Assembly: GCF_011388195.1 (NCBI RefSeq)
Contig: NZ_CP049990.1
Location: 620,001 to 684,000 of the forward strand
Reading direction: 5' to 3'
DNA: 64,000 bases
DNA from: Pusillimonas sp. DMV24BSW_D
Lineage (GTDB): Bacteria > Pseudomonadota > Gammaproteobacteria > Burkholderiales > Burkholderiaceae_B
The position numbers were made by a program, and so were the translations under genes. The notes under the pieces were generated by a model. The model was not told where the DNA came from. It did no database searches and worked only from the letters and a program-made list of their open reading frames with translations. Of this stretch, positions 24,327 to 34,352 are shown in pieces; the first letter of the stretch is position 1, and each line of letters opens with the position of its first letter.

Positions 24327-26342
24327 TTATTTAACGCCCTGCTGCATCAACCACGATGCTTCCTCAGGACGCGCGCTGCTTAAGACGTCTGCGGCGGGCG
24401 TTGGCGGCGCTCCATGTTGCCTTAGCACTTGCTGCAAAGCATCGTTAAAAGGTTCCGCACGCATAAAGCCAATCACACGCGGCGAATCCAGTGTGCGACC
24501 TGCAGCGTCAAAAAAGATAATACCGGGCGGGCCGAACAACCGGAAACGCTCAAGTAATGCGCGGTCTTCGTCGGTGTTTTTAGTTACGTCGGCCTGCACC
24601 AAGACGAACTGACTCATCGACTGCGCAACCGCCGGGTCGGTGAACGTAAAGCGTTCCATTTCAATGCAAGACACACACCAATCGGCATAGAAATCCAGCA
24701 ACACAGGACGATTTGTACCGGCCAGAATGGCATCCAGCTCTTGTACAGAGCGCACTTTCACAAACTGTGACTTCACGCTGGGAGCCGCGCCGGTACCCGC
24801 CGTGCCGCCGTTAGCAGCCATACCTGCTGCGCCAAAGCCGCCTAATGGCTGAAGCACACTGTATGTGCCCATGGCCATCCCCACCATCATCAACAATGCC
24901 CAGCCTGCCAGTAAAAGCCCCAGCGCCTTGCCAAGATACGCAAACAAACCTGAAGCAACTTGACGAAATGCACCCAGCAAGACTGCCGACCAAAGCGTCA
25001 ACACGACCCAGCCCAAAACCATCAGCCCATCGGGCAGCACGGAGTTGAGCATCCACCACGCTGTGGCCAGAAGCAGAACCCCAAACAAGATTTTGACCCC
25101 TTCCATCCAGGGGCCGGCTTTGGGCAGCAAGGCACCCGAACCCGCCCCCAGGGCCAGCAACAAAACGCCCTGGCCCCACGCCAACGCAAACAACGCGGCC
25201 GCTCCCACGGCGGCATCACCGGTTTGCGAAATAAACAGCAATACGCCGGCCAAAGGCGCGGCCACACACGGCCCAACAATAAGGGCTGACACCAGACCCA
25301 TTAGAAACGCGCCACTATAGTGCCCGCCCGGAATACGCTGCAAATAAGCACCCAGCGCATTTTGCATTGCCAAGGGTGTTTGAACGTTGTAAGCGTTGAA
25401 CATCGCCAACGCAAGCAAGGCCAGCAAAGCGGCAAATACCGACAAGACCCACGGGTTCTGCAACCAGGCCGCCAACCCGGCGCCGGCCAACCCGGCTGCC
25501 ACACCCATCGCGGTATAGAGCAAAGAAACGCCCAGGACATAAGTTGCCGCCAACGACAAGCCGCGCCATCGCGCAGGTTTCTGATCACCCTTGTGCGTAC
25601 CGGCGATCACCGCCATCAGAATCGGCACCATCGGCAACACACACGGGGTAAAGGTCAGCAAAATACCCAGAAGAAAACAGGCAAGGACAAGGGTCCAGAT
25701 ATTGGCCGAAGCCAGATACTCAGCCAGTCCGACATCACTTAACTGGCCGATGGAACCGGCCTTCGACGCGCTACCAGCTTGTGACCCGCCGACGGCGCCT
25801 GCAGACGAAGCCGACTTCCCGGGATCGACAACTGTTTGCAGCGGCGGCGGCACCTGATCGACGACCGCGTCACCGCTAATCTGATACACACCGCCCTGTG
25901 CACGTAAGGACAATTGCTCGGTTTGGGGTGGATAGCACAGGCCGGCATCGGCGCAGCCCTGGCTTGTAATAGTTAACTTGGCGGGAGTAGGCAAGCCTTG
26001 CGGCAGATCGAGCAGAACGGTGACCTGCTCGTAATACACCTCCATATTCTGATCGAATGTAGGGTCATATTTCACCAGGCCCGGCGGGAAGGTTTGTACC
26101 TGAGGCTCAAGCGTTTGCTCACCCACTGCGAACTGAAAGCGGTCGCGATACATATAGTATTCGGGCGCAATACGATAGTGCACCTGCACTTGCCCGTTTT
26201 GTTGCGCAACCGACAACGAAAAAGCTTCGTCGGGCGGGAGAAAATCTTCGGGCGATTGCGCCAGGCTGGAACCCAACACCCCCAGCCACACAAAAAAGGC
26301 GGCCAGCAAAGCCACCATAAACCTCGTACTGATTTGCTGCAT
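24327..26342 (-). CDS. dsbD: Thiol:disulfide interchange protein DsbD
   Basis: DsbD carries electrons from cytoplasmic thioredoxin across the inner membrane to periplasmic thiol oxidoreductases. The 671-residue product starts at the ATG at 26342, which follows the cutA stop as TAATG and gives a good signal peptide (MVALLAAFFVWLGVLGSSLAQ). The three redox pairs are present: the N-terminal domain cysteines in CADAGLC near residue 130; membrane-domain cysteines in FTPCVLP and VGPCVAAP; and the C-terminal thioredoxin-like YADWCVSC near residue 555. A glycine- and alanine-rich linker follows the N-terminal domain. It likely forms an operon with cutA. Confidence 0.95.
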   Translation of the reverse strand: MQQISTRFMVALLAAFFVWLGVLGSSLAQSPEDFLPPDEAFSLSVAQQNGQVQVHYRIAPEYYMYRDRFQFAVGEQTLEPQVQTFPPGLVKYDPTFDQNMEVYYEQVTVLLDLPQGLPTPAKLTITSQGCADAGLCYPPQTEQLSLRAQGGVYQISGDAVVDQVPPPLQTVVDPGKSASSAGAVGGSQAGSASKAGSIGQLSDVGLAEYLASANIWTLVLACFLLGILLTFTPCVLPMVPILMAVIAGTHKGDQKPARWRGLSLAATYVLGVSLLYTAMGVAAGLAGAGLAAWLQNPWVLSVFAALLALLALAMFNAYNVQTPLAMQNALGAYLQRIPGGHYSGAFLMGLVSALIVGPCVAAPLAGVLLFISQTGDAAVGAAALFALAWGQGVLLLALGAGSGALLPKAGPWMEGVKILFGVLLLATAWWMLNSVLPDGLMVLGWVVLTLWSAVLLGAFRQVASGLFAYLGKALGLLLAGWALLMMVGMAMGTYSVLQPLGGFGAAGMAANGGTAGTGAAPSVKSQFVKVRSVQELDAILAGTNRPVLLDFYADWCVSCIEMERFTFTDPAVAQSMSQFVLVQADVTKNTDEDRALLERFRLFGPPGIIFFDAAGRTLDSPRVIGFMRAEPFNDALQQVLRQHGAPPTPAADVLSSARPEEASWLMQQGVK

Positions 26343-26683
26343 TATTCTTCGTTCCCTGATGCTAGCCCGGTCGCTTGCTCCCGAACCCAATCCACATAAG
26401 GCTGGAGCCCGCCAACGACAGGTAACACCAGCGCTTCGGGCACCTCGTAAGGATGCAGTTCGCGAATCCGATCAATGACCCGCGCGGCCATATCGCGCGT
26501 AGTTTTAATCGTTAAGGGAACTTCTTCCGCCCCCTCGAGCCGCCCCTGCCACATATACATAGACAAGCTTGGCGGCCCAAGGTTCACGCACGCGGCCAAT
26601 TGTTCCTCAACCAGCATATGAGCAATGCGCTTGGCCAGTAATGAATCGGGCGCATTGCTTAGAATGACAACCAGTTCAGACAT
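26342..26683 (-). CDS. cutA: Divalent cation tolerance protein CutA
   Basis: This is a 113-residue trimeric CutA1 family protein, named for copper tolerance, with poorly settled biochemistry. The family signature near residues 85-95 (LHPYEVPEALVLPV) and AACVNLGPPSLSMYMWQG are plain. The ATG at 26683 gives the standard N-terminus; a TTG four codons upstream is also in frame. The stop overlaps the dsbD start (TAATG), a common cutA-dsbD pairing. Confidence 0.93.
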   Translation of the reverse strand: MSELVVILSNAPDSLLAKRIAHMLVEEQLAACVNLGPPSLSMYMWQGRLEGAEEVPLTIKTTRDMAARVIDRIRELHPYEVPEALVLPVVGGLQPYVDWVREQATGLASGNEE

Positions 26684-26736
26684 AGCAACTCGCAAAAAAA
26701 GAATCTGAACCAGTTTAACCGAAGGCAGCAGGCGCT

Positions 26737-28923
26737 TTAGAATCGCATGCTTGCGCTTAAGCTAACGGTTGTGGGGTCACCCGCCTTGATGTAATCGGAG
26801 TATTGATACATCCAGTATTTTTTATTGAACACATTGTTCACTGCCAACCGAAAAGTGGTGTCGTAACCATGGATCCGTGTATCGTAATTGGCACCGATAT
26901 TAACCAGCGTGTAGGAATCCACGCTAATCTCGTTGTTGGGTCGCAAAGGCGTGGCGGACGTGTATTTCGCATCGACATAAAGCTGCAACCCCGGCACTTG
27001 GGGCACGTTATAACCCACCTGTGCCGCCGCAATGAAGCGCGGCGCGCCCGCCACCCGCTTGCCGATATTGGCCACCCCTTTCTTGTACTCGGTATCCAAC
27101 GCCATCGCGGTAGCGCCCAGGAACCAGTCACCCAAAGTGGTCGATGCCCCCAGCTCGATACCCTGGAACAAAGACTCACCATCCTGCACCAATTCGTTGG
27201 AGGCGTTGGTGTATTGCGCGGCTTTTTCGATGCGGAACGCGGCGGCAGTGGCAGACCAGCCATCTTGTTCGGTTTTCACACCGATTTCATATTGACGGCT
27301 TTTCAGGGGGTCAAGCAGCGCTCCGGCATTGGCATAGGTGCTGCCGACAATGGTTCCCGGCTCAAGCGACTCCACGTAACTAACGTAGGCCATGGTACGA
27401 GGTGTGAAGTTGTACATTAAGGCCAAAGTGGGCGTCAGCACGCCATTCTTTTTATAAACACTGCTCTGGGCGCCGGCCGGCGTAAAAGTGCGCTGTTCGT
27501 AGTTTGTATACCGCAAGCCCGCCAACAGCGACCATTCAGGTGAAAACTTCAACGTATCGCTAGCATAAACTGATTTTTGTGTAATGGTGTTGGCACGATA
27601 CATGCCCAAACCCGTATCCATGGTGCCCGAAGTGTAGAACGCGTTGTTGTTTTGACTCCAAATATTTCCGGTACTAATTTGCTTATAAACACCGTTGGCG
27701 GCCAGATCGGTATGCTGGTCTTGATACGCTATACCCGCTACCAAGTCATGCCCGACAGTGCCCGTTTGGAAACGGCCTTCCACCTGCGTCTGCCACGAAT
27801 TGAATTGGTAGAACTCTCCGTAGTCGGAACGATAGTCATCATAATCACCTGCTTGGTTACGCAGAAAAATCACCTCTTCGGCGCGGCGTGTACGGGTAGT
27901 TGCGTGGCTGAAATCAGTTCTTACTTTCCAGGTGGGAGCCAACTGGTACTCCAGCCCCGTGGCAAAGTAGCGGAACTCATTGTCCACATACGTACCATCG
28001 CCCACCAGTTTTTCATTATTACGCACTGGTGAGGGCAAATCGGTTGCGGCATAAAGCCCGGTATAAATCGTGGGCTCAGGATCTTTGGTTTTACGGTGCT
28101 GATACAGCGCCTGCATGTCCCACGTAAGCTTTTCGGTAATGCGCGCATCCAGTGCCAGCGAAACTGCATTGCGGTTTAATTTACTTTTGTTGAATCCTTC
28201 GCCTTCTTCGTGCGTGACATTCAGCCTATAGCCGAACCAGTCATTGTGGCCTGCCCGTCCGCCAATATCTGCGCTCTCTCGGAAAATACTGTCGGAGTGA
28301 TAGCCCAGGCTCACCTCGCGCACCGGTTCATCGGTGGGGCGTTTGGTTACGTAGTTAATGATGCCGCCGGGCGACCCGAACCCGTACATGAAACCGCTGG
28401 CACCTTTAAGCAGCTCCACACGCTCCAATTGCTCATAAGGCAACACGGTGACATAACTAAGAAATGGCTTACCATCGATGCGATAACCATTTTGCCAATC
28501 AAGCTGAAGCCCTCGAACCGTAAGATAGTTCGCCCAGGCGCCATCCTGCGCGCTATTGTCTGATACGGCCGCATCCAGCGTGAATACGTCTCCCAATTTT
28601 GTCACCTGACGACGCTCAAGGTCTTCGCCCGTCACAACCGTCGTGGAAAATGGGGTCTCCAACTGGGTTTTCGACCCTAACGCGCCGCCATCCACCGATT
28701 CATTCAATTGCTGGATCGACGTATCGGGCCTGACGCCCTGTACTGTTACCTGCGGAAGGGTAGCCACAGGCGCCTGTACAGCGTCATCTTCCGACCCCTT
28801 TGTTTGTGCCTGTACCGGCATAGTCAATAAGCCCGCTACGGCCAATACACCTGCCAGAGCCTTTAAACGCGCCCCTGGCATGAGGTGCACCGCGCAGGCG
28901 GCAAATTGCTTCTCGTGTTTCAT
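26737..28923 (-). CDS. TonB-dependent siderophore receptor
   Basis: This 728-residue outer-membrane receptor imports ferric siderophores using energy from TonB. The start at 28923 is chosen for its GGGAG ribosome site and a clean signal peptide (ALAGVLAVAGLLTMPVQAQ); the frame is open 63 bases upstream. A TonB-box-like LPQVTVQG, then the plug domain (about residues 70-190, with GFGSPGGIINYVTKRP) and a beta-barrel ending in terminal Phe (SLSASMRF) are visible. There is no N-terminal signalling domain, so sigma-factor regulation is not expected. A Fur-box-like site precedes it. The specific siderophore is unknown. Confidence 0.93.
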   Translation of the reverse strand: MKHEKQFAACAVHLMPGARLKALAGVLAVAGLLTMPVQAQTKGSEDDAVQAPVATLPQVTVQGVRPDTSIQQLNESVDGGALGSKTQLETPFSTTVVTGEDLERRQVTKLGDVFTLDAAVSDNSAQDGAWANYLTVRGLQLDWQNGYRIDGKPFLSYVTVLPYEQLERVELLKGASGFMYGFGSPGGIINYVTKRPTDEPVREVSLGYHSDSIFRESADIGGRAGHNDWFGYRLNVTHEEGEGFNKSKLNRNAVSLALDARITEKLTWDMQALYQHRKTKDPEPTIYTGLYAATDLPSPVRNNEKLVGDGTYVDNEFRYFATGLEYQLAPTWKVRTDFSHATTRTRRAEEVIFLRNQAGDYDDYRSDYGEFYQFNSWQTQVEGRFQTGTVGHDLVAGIAYQDQHTDLAANGVYKQISTGNIWSQNNNAFYTSGTMDTGLGMYRANTITQKSVYASDTLKFSPEWSLLAGLRYTNYEQRTFTPAGAQSSVYKKNGVLTPTLALMYNFTPRTMAYVSYVESLEPGTIVGSTYANAGALLDPLKSRQYEIGVKTEQDGWSATAAAFRIEKAAQYTNASNELVQDGESLFQGIELGASTTLGDWFLGATAMALDTEYKKGVANIGKRVAGAPRFIAAAQVGYNVPQVPGLQLYVDAKYTSATPLRPNNEISVDSYTLVNIGANYDTRIHGYDTTFRLAVNNVFNKKYWMYQYSDYIKAGDPTTVSLSASMRF

Positions 28924-28978
28924 CACAACTCCCGTCATATTTTTGTCATAACGGGCGATTTTATATGTGAATGCAAAC

Positions 28979-28997
28979 AACATCAATTCTCATTTGT
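28979..28997. promoter_or_regulatory. Candidate Fur box before the siderophore receptor
   Basis: On the minus strand ACAAATGAGAATTGATGTT agrees at 11 of 19 positions with the Fur consensus GATAATGATAATCATTATC. It lies about 55 bp upstream of the receptor start. The partial match and the iron-uptake neighbour support it; it is not proven. Confidence 0.45.
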
Positions 28998-29039
28998 ATT
29001 AATGCAACGGTTTTGCACTCTTGTTAATATTGAGCTGAA

Positions 29040-30101
29040 ATGAGTAACTTGAATCCATTCGCAACCCGGCTGGGTATCCGTCATCCTATTATCCAGGCTC
29101 CAATGGCCGGCGTGGCCACGCCTATGTTGGCCGCGGCGGTATCGAATGCGGGAGGCCTGGGGTCTTTAGGTATTGCCACAAGCAGCGCGTCCCAGGCCAG
29201 ACAAATGATTGAGCAAACCCAGGCGCTCACTTCACGCCCGTTTAACGTCAATGTTTTCTGCCACGAACCGCCTCTAAGAGATGAAAAAACGGAAGCAGCC
29301 TGGCTTGAACACTTAAAACCTTTGTTCACGGAATGCGGAGCGAAGTTACCGACCTCATTGAACGAAATGTACAAAAGCTTTATTAGCGACGACGAAGTGT
29401 TCAATATGTTGCTTGACACCCGGCCGGCGGTAGTGAGTTTCCATTTTGGTTTGCCACCAACAGAGCAAATCAAAGCACTTCGAAATCGCGGTATTTATAC
29501 GGTGGCAACAGCGACCAACCTTGAGGACGCACGTCGAATTCAAGCGCACGGCATTGATGCCATCGTTGCCCAAGGCATTGAGGCAGGGGGGCATCGCGGA
29601 CTCTTCAGTACCCATGCCGTTGATGAGAAATTAAGCACAACCGTACTCGTCCGTTTGCTGGTGAAGAACGTAAACCTTCCCATCATTGCCGCCGGGGGCA
29701 TCATGGACGGTCAGGGCATCAAGGCGGCCTTAACCTTGGGTGCGGCTGCGGCTCAGCTTGGCACTGCGTTCATACTGTGCCCCGAATCGGCTGCGAACGA
29801 AGGTTATCGAACCGTCCTCAAAAGCGAAGATGCCGCATCAACATGCTTGACCTCGGCATTTTCAGGACGGCCCGCCCGAGGCATACGCAACCGATTCACC
29901 CACCACGCCGAATTGGCAACCAAACTCGAACCCCCTGCGTATCCTATTGCTTACGACGCAGCCAAACAGCTGAGTGCGGCGGCGACTCACCTCGGGAACC
30001 ATGCCTTTTCAGCGCATTGGGCGGGTCAAGCGGCGTTAATGGCCCGGGAGCTGCCGGCCGCCGAACTGGTTGCGACGCTGGCACAAGAGTGCTCGATTTA
30101 A
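29040..30101 (+). CDS. Nitronate monooxygenase (2-nitropropane dioxygenase family)
   Basis: This 353-residue FMN TIM-barrel enzyme oxidises alkyl nitronates such as propionate 3-nitronate. Family marks are RHPIIQAPMAGVATPMLAAA at the N-terminus, SNAGGLGSLG, the catalytic histidine in GIEAGGHRG near residue 180, and the FMN-phosphate loop AAGGIMDGQGIKAALTLGAAA. It diverges from the TonB receptor, probably by chance. The ribosome site is weak. Class I members detoxify nitro compounds; other family members act in fatty acid metabolism, so the physiological role is open. Confidence 0.88.
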   Translation: MSNLNPFATRLGIRHPIIQAPMAGVATPMLAAAVSNAGGLGSLGIATSSASQARQMIEQTQALTSRPFNVNVFCHEPPLRDEKTEAAWLEHLKPLFTECGAKLPTSLNEMYKSFISDDEVFNMLLDTRPAVVSFHFGLPPTEQIKALRNRGIYTVATATNLEDARRIQAHGIDAIVAQGIEAGGHRGLFSTHAVDEKLSTTVLVRLLVKNVNLPIIAAGGIMDGQGIKAALTLGAAAAQLGTAFILCPESAANEGYRTVLKSEDAASTCLTSAFSGRPARGIRNRFTHHAELATKLEPPAYPIAYDAAKQLSAAATHLGNHAFSAHWAGQAALMARELPAAELVATLAQECSI

Positions 30102-30151
30102 CGACGCTATCTTGCGCAATACGCGCGATAACCACCCAGAACATAAAGAAA

Positions 30152-30171
30152 AACCCCCGCAAGCGGGGGTT
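30152..30171 (-). terminator. Rho-independent terminator of the orphan binding-protein gene
   Basis: AACCCCCG pairs with CGGGGGTT around a CAAG loop. On the minus strand the stem is followed by TTTTTCTTT. It lies about 58 bp after the stop of the binding-protein gene at 30229. The opposite side has a weaker T/A tail and may also stop the nitronate monooxygenase transcript. Confidence 0.85.
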
Positions 30172-30228
30172 CAAATAGGTCTGTCCTACCTGTCGGGCCT
30201 CAGCCCGTTCTTGTTGGTTATACCATCT

Positions 30229-31401
30229 TTAGTTCATTTCGCATTCAGACTTGAAAACGTCTTCCTGCATTTCCATGACTTTGCGCACCACGTTTGGTGT
30301 GAGATCACCGTTGGCATCACGCTCGAGCTTCATCAGGTAGTAGTCCTGAATTGGATGTTGATTGGTATCGAATTTGAAGTTGCCACGAACGGCATTGAAA
30401 TCGGCCTTGCGCATCGCATCGCGGAATGCATCGGTTTTGCTGATGTCACCGTCTACCGCTTTCAAAGCTGAACCAATGAGGTTTGCCGTGTCGTAAGCAG
30501 TGGCTGCGTAGTGGGTCGGCATACGGCCATACTCTTTCTGGAAGGCCTCAACAAACGCCTTGTTGGCGGGTACATCGAGGTTTTGCGACCATAAGGCCAC
30601 TGTGTACAAGCCTTCGGCGGAATCACCCGTTGCTTTCAACATACGGTTATCCATCGAGAATACCGGCAAAATCATGGGAATGGTTTCACCCAAGCCGGAA
30701 GCGGCATACTGCTTCGCAAAGTTAATGCCCAGGCCACCTGGATGGAATTCATAAATGGCGTCAGGCTTCAGATCGCGCAAACGAGCCATTTCAACCGAAA
30801 AGTCGTTCTGGTCGAGCTTGGTGTAGAGCTCAGCCACCACTTCGCCTTTGTATTCACGCTTGAAACCTGCCAGCGCATCGCGACCAGCCTGGTAATTGGG
30901 CGCAACCAGGGCAACCCGCTTGTAACCCAGCTCATTGGCGGCAGCGCCACCGGCTGCATGCAGTGCCGAGTTCTCGTAGGAACCCACAAAGTAATTTTTC
31001 ATACAACGCTTACCCGCGAAAGGAGACGGGCCTGCATTTACGCTGACATAGAAAGAATCGCCTTGAGCGATGGACGGCGCAATAGCAGTTAACACGTTCG
31101 AAAAAATAACGCCTGTGAACAATTTAACGTCGTCGGCCAAGAGGCGGTCGGCGATTTGCTTGCCGTTGGCAGGCTTCAGGCCGTCGTCCTCAACAATCGT
31201 TTCAACCGCCACACCACCCAGTGTGCCGTTACCTTGTTTAATCGCCAGATTAAAACCGTCGCGGGCGTCTTCACCCAGGTAACCGGCCGGTGTGCTTAGC
31301 GTAGTAATGAAACCAATGCGGACAGGGTCTTTTGCCATGACATTCGTACTTAATGCCATAACAGCCGAAGCCATGCACCCCAGAGCTAATTTTTTAAACA
31401 T
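30229..31401 (-). CDS. Branched-chain amino acid type (LivK-like) ABC transporter substrate-binding protein, unlinked to permease genes
   Basis: This is a 390-residue periplasmic binding protein of the type 1 Leu/Ile/Val family. Signal peptide residues 1-23 end in NVMAK. The mature start DPVRIGFITTLSTPAGYLGEDARDG is typical of members that bind aromatic acids, and two Rossmann-like lobes follow. It sits alone between its own terminator and the ribosomal operon, with no permease or ATPase genes beside it. The livHMGF set at 47515-50844 lacks a binding protein, so this gene may serve it at a distance. The ligand is not known. Confidence 0.9.
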   Translation of the reverse strand: MFKKLALGCMASAVMALSTNVMAKDPVRIGFITTLSTPAGYLGEDARDGFNLAIKQGNGTLGGVAVETIVEDDGLKPANGKQIADRLLADDVKLFTGVIFSNVLTAIAPSIAQGDSFYVSVNAGPSPFAGKRCMKNYFVGSYENSALHAAGGAAANELGYKRVALVAPNYQAGRDALAGFKREYKGEVVAELYTKLDQNDFSVEMARLRDLKPDAIYEFHPGGLGINFAKQYAASGLGETIPMILPVFSMDNRMLKATGDSAEGLYTVALWSQNLDVPANKAFVEAFQKEYGRMPTHYAATAYDTANLIGSALKAVDGDISKTDAFRDAMRKADFNAVRGNFKFDTNQHPIQDYYLMKLERDANGDLTPNVVRKVMEMQEDVFKSECEMN

Positions 31402-31640
31402 TCAACTTCCCCTTAAGAAACACATAGAACATTGACAGATCAAATCAGATGTCATGCTGAAACTTTATTGGGTTTTATGTAAGCGAACAAGCGCAATCGG
31501 GCAGGGTTTCCCCGAATTGTTACAAAAAAACTTGAACCTTCAAGCATTCGAAAGGAAAAAGCCATAAAAATAGCCCCTTACGGGGCTAAAAATGTCTGAC
31601 AAACAGCGGCAAAAAACCTACCGCCGTTATTCAGCTTTGC
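31402..31640. other. Intergenic region between rplQ and the orphan binding-protein gene
   Basis: No gene is visible in these 239 bases. They hold the ribosomal operon terminator (31571-31588), a small perfect inverted repeat CTTGAA-CC-TTCAAG (31531-31544), and the presumed minus-strand promoter region of the binding protein, whose leader ends in a good AAGGGGAAG ribosome site. I see no convincing -35/-10 pair. Confidence 0.5.
31571..31588 (-). terminator. Rho-independent terminator of the ribosomal alpha operon
   Basis: TAGCCCC pairs with GGGGCTA around TTAC, and on the minus strand TTTTTA follows. It lies about 53 bp beyond the rplQ stop, the expected end of the rpsM-rpsK-rpsD-rpoA-rplQ transcript. 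Confidence 0.85.
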
Positions 31641-32030
31641 TTATTCGGCGTCGTCTTGCGCTTCTTCTTCAGCGGGACGATCAACCAGCTCCATGAATGC
31701 CATAGGTGCATTGTCACCCTGACGGAAGCCCATTTTCAATACGCGGGTGTAACCACCGTTGCGCTCTTTGAAACGCGGTCCGAGCTCATCGAACAACTTC
31801 ACGACTGCGTCGCGATCGCGCAAACGTGCGAAAGCCAAACGCTTGTTGGCCAGCGTGGGCTCTTTACCCAGGGTGATCAACGGTTCAATAACTCGACGCA
31901 GCTCTTTGGCTTTGGGAACGGTGGTTTTGATTGCTTCGTGTGTAATCAACGAAACAGCCATGTTGCGGAACATAGCCAAACGATGGCTACTAGTGCGGTT
32001 CAGTTTACGTAATCCACTGCGATGACGCAT
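31641..32030 (-). CDS. rplQ: 50S ribosomal protein L17
   Basis: L17 is 129 residues, with the standard [18 protein letters not shown]-terminus and a short acidic C-terminal tail ([10 protein letters not shown]). It is the last gene of the alpha operon, 110 bp after rpoA and before the terminator at 31571. Standard length and context. Confidence 0.98.
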   Translation of the reverse strand: MRHRSGLRKLNRTSSHRLAMFRNMAVSLITHEAIKTTVPKAKELRRVIEPLITLGKEPTLANKRLAFARLRDRDAVVKLFDELGPRFKERNGGYTRVLKMGFRQGDNAPMAFMELVDRPAEEEAQDDAE

Positions 32031-32140
32031 GATAATTTCCTTTGAATCTTAAAAACCGGCATTGCCATGGCATGCCGGCATAGTTAACCGGATCTTCTAT
32101 CGACTTACGCCGCGGTCCGGTGGTGAAATAAAACGAACAG

Positions 32141-33142
32141 TTAAGGACGCTCAAGACCCAGTGGTGGCCAGTTATCGAGCTTCATACCCAATGTAAGGCC
32201 ACGCGCGGCGAGCACTTCCTTGATTTCATTCAACGACTTGCGACCCAGGTTCGGTGTTTTCAACAACTCGTTCTCGGTGCGCTGAATCAGATCGCCGATA
32301 TAGTAAATATTTTCGGCTTTCAGACAGTTGGCGGAACGAACGGTCAGTTCAAGGTCGTCGACAGGTCGCAACAGAACAGGATCGATAGGTTCTTTGCTGC
32401 CGCCACGGGTGCCGCCGACTGCTTCGGTTACCACATCGCCTGGGCCGTCGAGCGCGGCGAAGACCGAGATTTGATCCATCAGCAAACGGGCCGCCTGGCG
32501 TACTGCTTCTTCAGGCGAAATAACCCCGTTGGTCTGGATGTCCATCACCAGTTTGTCGAGGTCGGTACGTTGCTCAACACGCGCGCTTTCAACCGCATAA
32601 CTTACGCGGCGAATAGGGCTATAAGATGCGTCAAGAATAATACGGCCAATCGTATGAGCGCTGTCTTCCGAGAGGGCACGCACGTTGCCGGGGACATATC
32701 CGCGACCCTGATCAACCTTGATCTGCATTTCCAGCTTGCCGTCTTCAGTTAAGGTGGCAATGATGTGATCGGGGTTGATGATCTCCACGTCGTGAGGCAA
32801 CTCGATATCCGATGCCTTCACTTCGCCGGCACCTTGCTTGCGCAAAGTGAGTGTCACTTCCTCACGGTTGTGCAGCTTGAATACGACGCCTTTCAAATTC
32901 AACAAAATGTCGACAACGTCTTCACGCACGCCGGGCAGCGTGGAATACTCGTGAACCACACCCGTAATTTGAACTTCGGTTGGCGCATAGCCTGTCATGG
33001 AAGACAGCAGAATGCGGCGCAATGCGTTACCCAACGTATGACCATAGCCGCGTTCAAACGGCTCCATGACCACTTTTGCGTGGTTGGGGGTAAGGGATTC
33101 AACCTCGATAGAACGGGGCTTCAACAGAGCTTGTGACGACAT
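32141..33142 (-). CDS. rpoA: DNA-directed RNA polymerase alpha subunit
   Basis: RpoA is 333 residues, with the assembly domain at the N-terminus ([23 protein letters not shown] near residue 27) and the C-terminal DNA- and activator-binding domain ([37 protein letters not shown], given here only by its position near residues 270-310). A glycine-rich linker, [10 protein letters not shown], joins them. It follows rpsD by 157 bp; that gap carries a strong hairpin. Standard housekeeping gene. Confidence 0.98.
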   Translation of the reverse strand: MSSQALLKPRSIEVESLTPNHAKVVMEPFERGYGHTLGNALRRILLSSMTGYAPTEVQITGVVHEYSTLPGVREDVVDILLNLKGVVFKLHNREEVTLTLRKQGAGEVKASDIELPHDVEIINPDHIIATLTEDGKLEMQIKVDQGRGYVPGNVRALSEDSAHTIGRIILDASYSPIRRVSYAVESARVEQRTDLDKLVMDIQTNGVISPEEAVRQAARLLMDQISVFAALDGPGDVVTEAVGGTRGGSKEPIDPVLLRPVDDLELTVRSANCLKAENIYYIGDLIQRTENELLKTPNLGRKSLNEIKEVLAARGLTLGMKLDNWPPLGLERP

Positions 33143-33235
33143 GTATGTTCCTTTTCAATACCCTCGGCTCGTTACACCGATAAGGCTGACGGACAAGAAT
33201 GACAATATAAAACTGCCGGGAATTTTCACTGCAAA

Positions 33236-33267
33236 GCCCACTTTCCAGATTCGACTGAAAAGTGGGC
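33236..33267 (-). other. Intercistronic hairpin between rpsD and rpoA
   Basis: GCCCACTTT (33236-33244) and AAAGTGGGC (33259-33267) form perfect 9-bp arms with a 14-base loop. No strong U-run follows on the minus strand, so it is more likely a processing or stability element, or a partial attenuator, than a full terminator. It sits in the longest gap inside the ribosomal cluster. Confidence 0.6.
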
Positions 33268-33299
33268 CAAAGCCTGACACTGCAGAACGCAGACGCGAA

Positions 33300-33923
33300 T
33301 TAACGCGAATACAATTCAACAACCATCGACTCGTTGATGTCGCGAGCAACATCAGCGCGGTCGGGGGCTTGCTTGAACGTGCCGGTTAGCTTGGTTGCGT
33401 CGACTTCCACCCATTGGGGAAAACCAATACCCGCAGCCAAATCCAGAGCCTCACGAATACGTGCTTGCGCCTTGGCTTTCTCGCGAATGGTAACCACATC
33501 ACCGGCTTTAACGATCATCGACGCAATGTCGGCTGTTTGGCCATTCACCTGAATAGCGCGATGGCTAACCAACTGACGCGCTTCAGCGCGCGTTGAGCCA
33601 AAGCCCATGCGATATACAACATTGTCGAGGCGCGACTCAAGCAACTGGATGAGCGTTTCACCCGTGTTGCCGCGACGACGCTCGGCTTCAGCAAAATACT
33701 TGCGGAACTGCTTTTCCAAGACGCCATACATACGCTTGAGCTTTTGCTTTTCGCGCAGCTGCAAACCGTAGTCGGACGTACGCGCACCGGAAGTGCGGCC
33801 ATGCTGACCAGGCTTGGATTCGAGTTTGCACTTCGAATCCAGCGAGCGACGGGCGCTCTTCAGGAAAAGATCGGTACCCTCGCGACGCGAGAGCTTGCAT
33901 TTTGGTCCAATATAACGTGCCAT
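33300..33923 (-). CDS. rpsD: 30S ribosomal protein S4
   Basis: S4 is 207 residues from the ATG at 33923, the family start [16 protein letters not shown]; the frame runs 42 bases further upstream without homology. The S4 RNA-binding domain is visible near residues 95-160 ([22 protein letters not shown], by position). S4 is a translational repressor of the alpha operon in enterobacteria. It lies between rpsK and rpoA as usual. Confidence 0.98.
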   Translation of the reverse strand: MARYIGPKCKLSRREGTDLFLKSARRSLDSKCKLESKPGQHGRTSGARTSDYGLQLREKQKLKRMYGVLEKQFRKYFAEAERRRGNTGETLIQLLESRLDNVVYRMGFGSTRAEARQLVSHRAIQVNGQTADIASMIVKAGDVVTIREKAKAQARIREALDLAAGIGFPQWVEVDATKLTGTFKQAPDRADVARDINESMVVELYSR

Positions 33924-33934
33924 GATGCTTCCTC

Positions 33935-34336
33935 TTAAATGCGACGGCGCTTGGGCGGACGGCAACCATTGTGCGGAACGGGTGTGATATCGGAGATGCT
34001 GGTGATCTTGATACCCAGTGCATTCAACGCACGTACGGACGATTCGCGACCGGGGCCGGGGCCTTTGATACGTACTTCAAGATTCTTGATGCCGTATTCA
34101 ATCGCGGTACGACCTGCCGATTCTGCAGCAACCTGAGCGGCAAACGGTGTGGATTTACGCGAGCCTTTGAAGCCTGCGCCACCCGAAGTCGCCCAAGACA
34201 ATGCATTGCCCTGACGGTCGGTAATCGTGATGATTGTGTTGTTGAAGGATGCGTGAACGTGCGCAATGCCGTCCGAGACAACCTTCTTGATTTTCTTGCG
34301 TACGCGCGATGCGCCGCTGTTGGAAGCTTTCGCCAT
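33935..34336 (-). CDS. rpsK: 30S ribosomal protein S11
   Basis: S11 is 133 residues, with the conserved [19 protein letters not shown] near residue 26 and a basic C-terminus [13 protein letters not shown]. It lies 16 bp after rpsM and 11 bp before rpsD. Typical. Confidence 0.98.
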   Translation of the reverse strand: MAKASNSGASRVRKKIKKVVSDGIAHVHASFNNTIITITDRQGNALSWATSGGAGFKGSRKSTPFAAQVAAESAGRTAIEYGIKNLEVRIKGPGPGRESSVRALNALGIKITSISDITPVPHNGCRPPKRRRI

Positions 34337-34352
34337 CTTCTAGTCCTCGAGA

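Noticed and set aside
26803-27420. Plus-strand open frame of 205 codons opposite the TonB receptor
   Set aside because: Antisense to the barrel region, no domain, no ribosome site.
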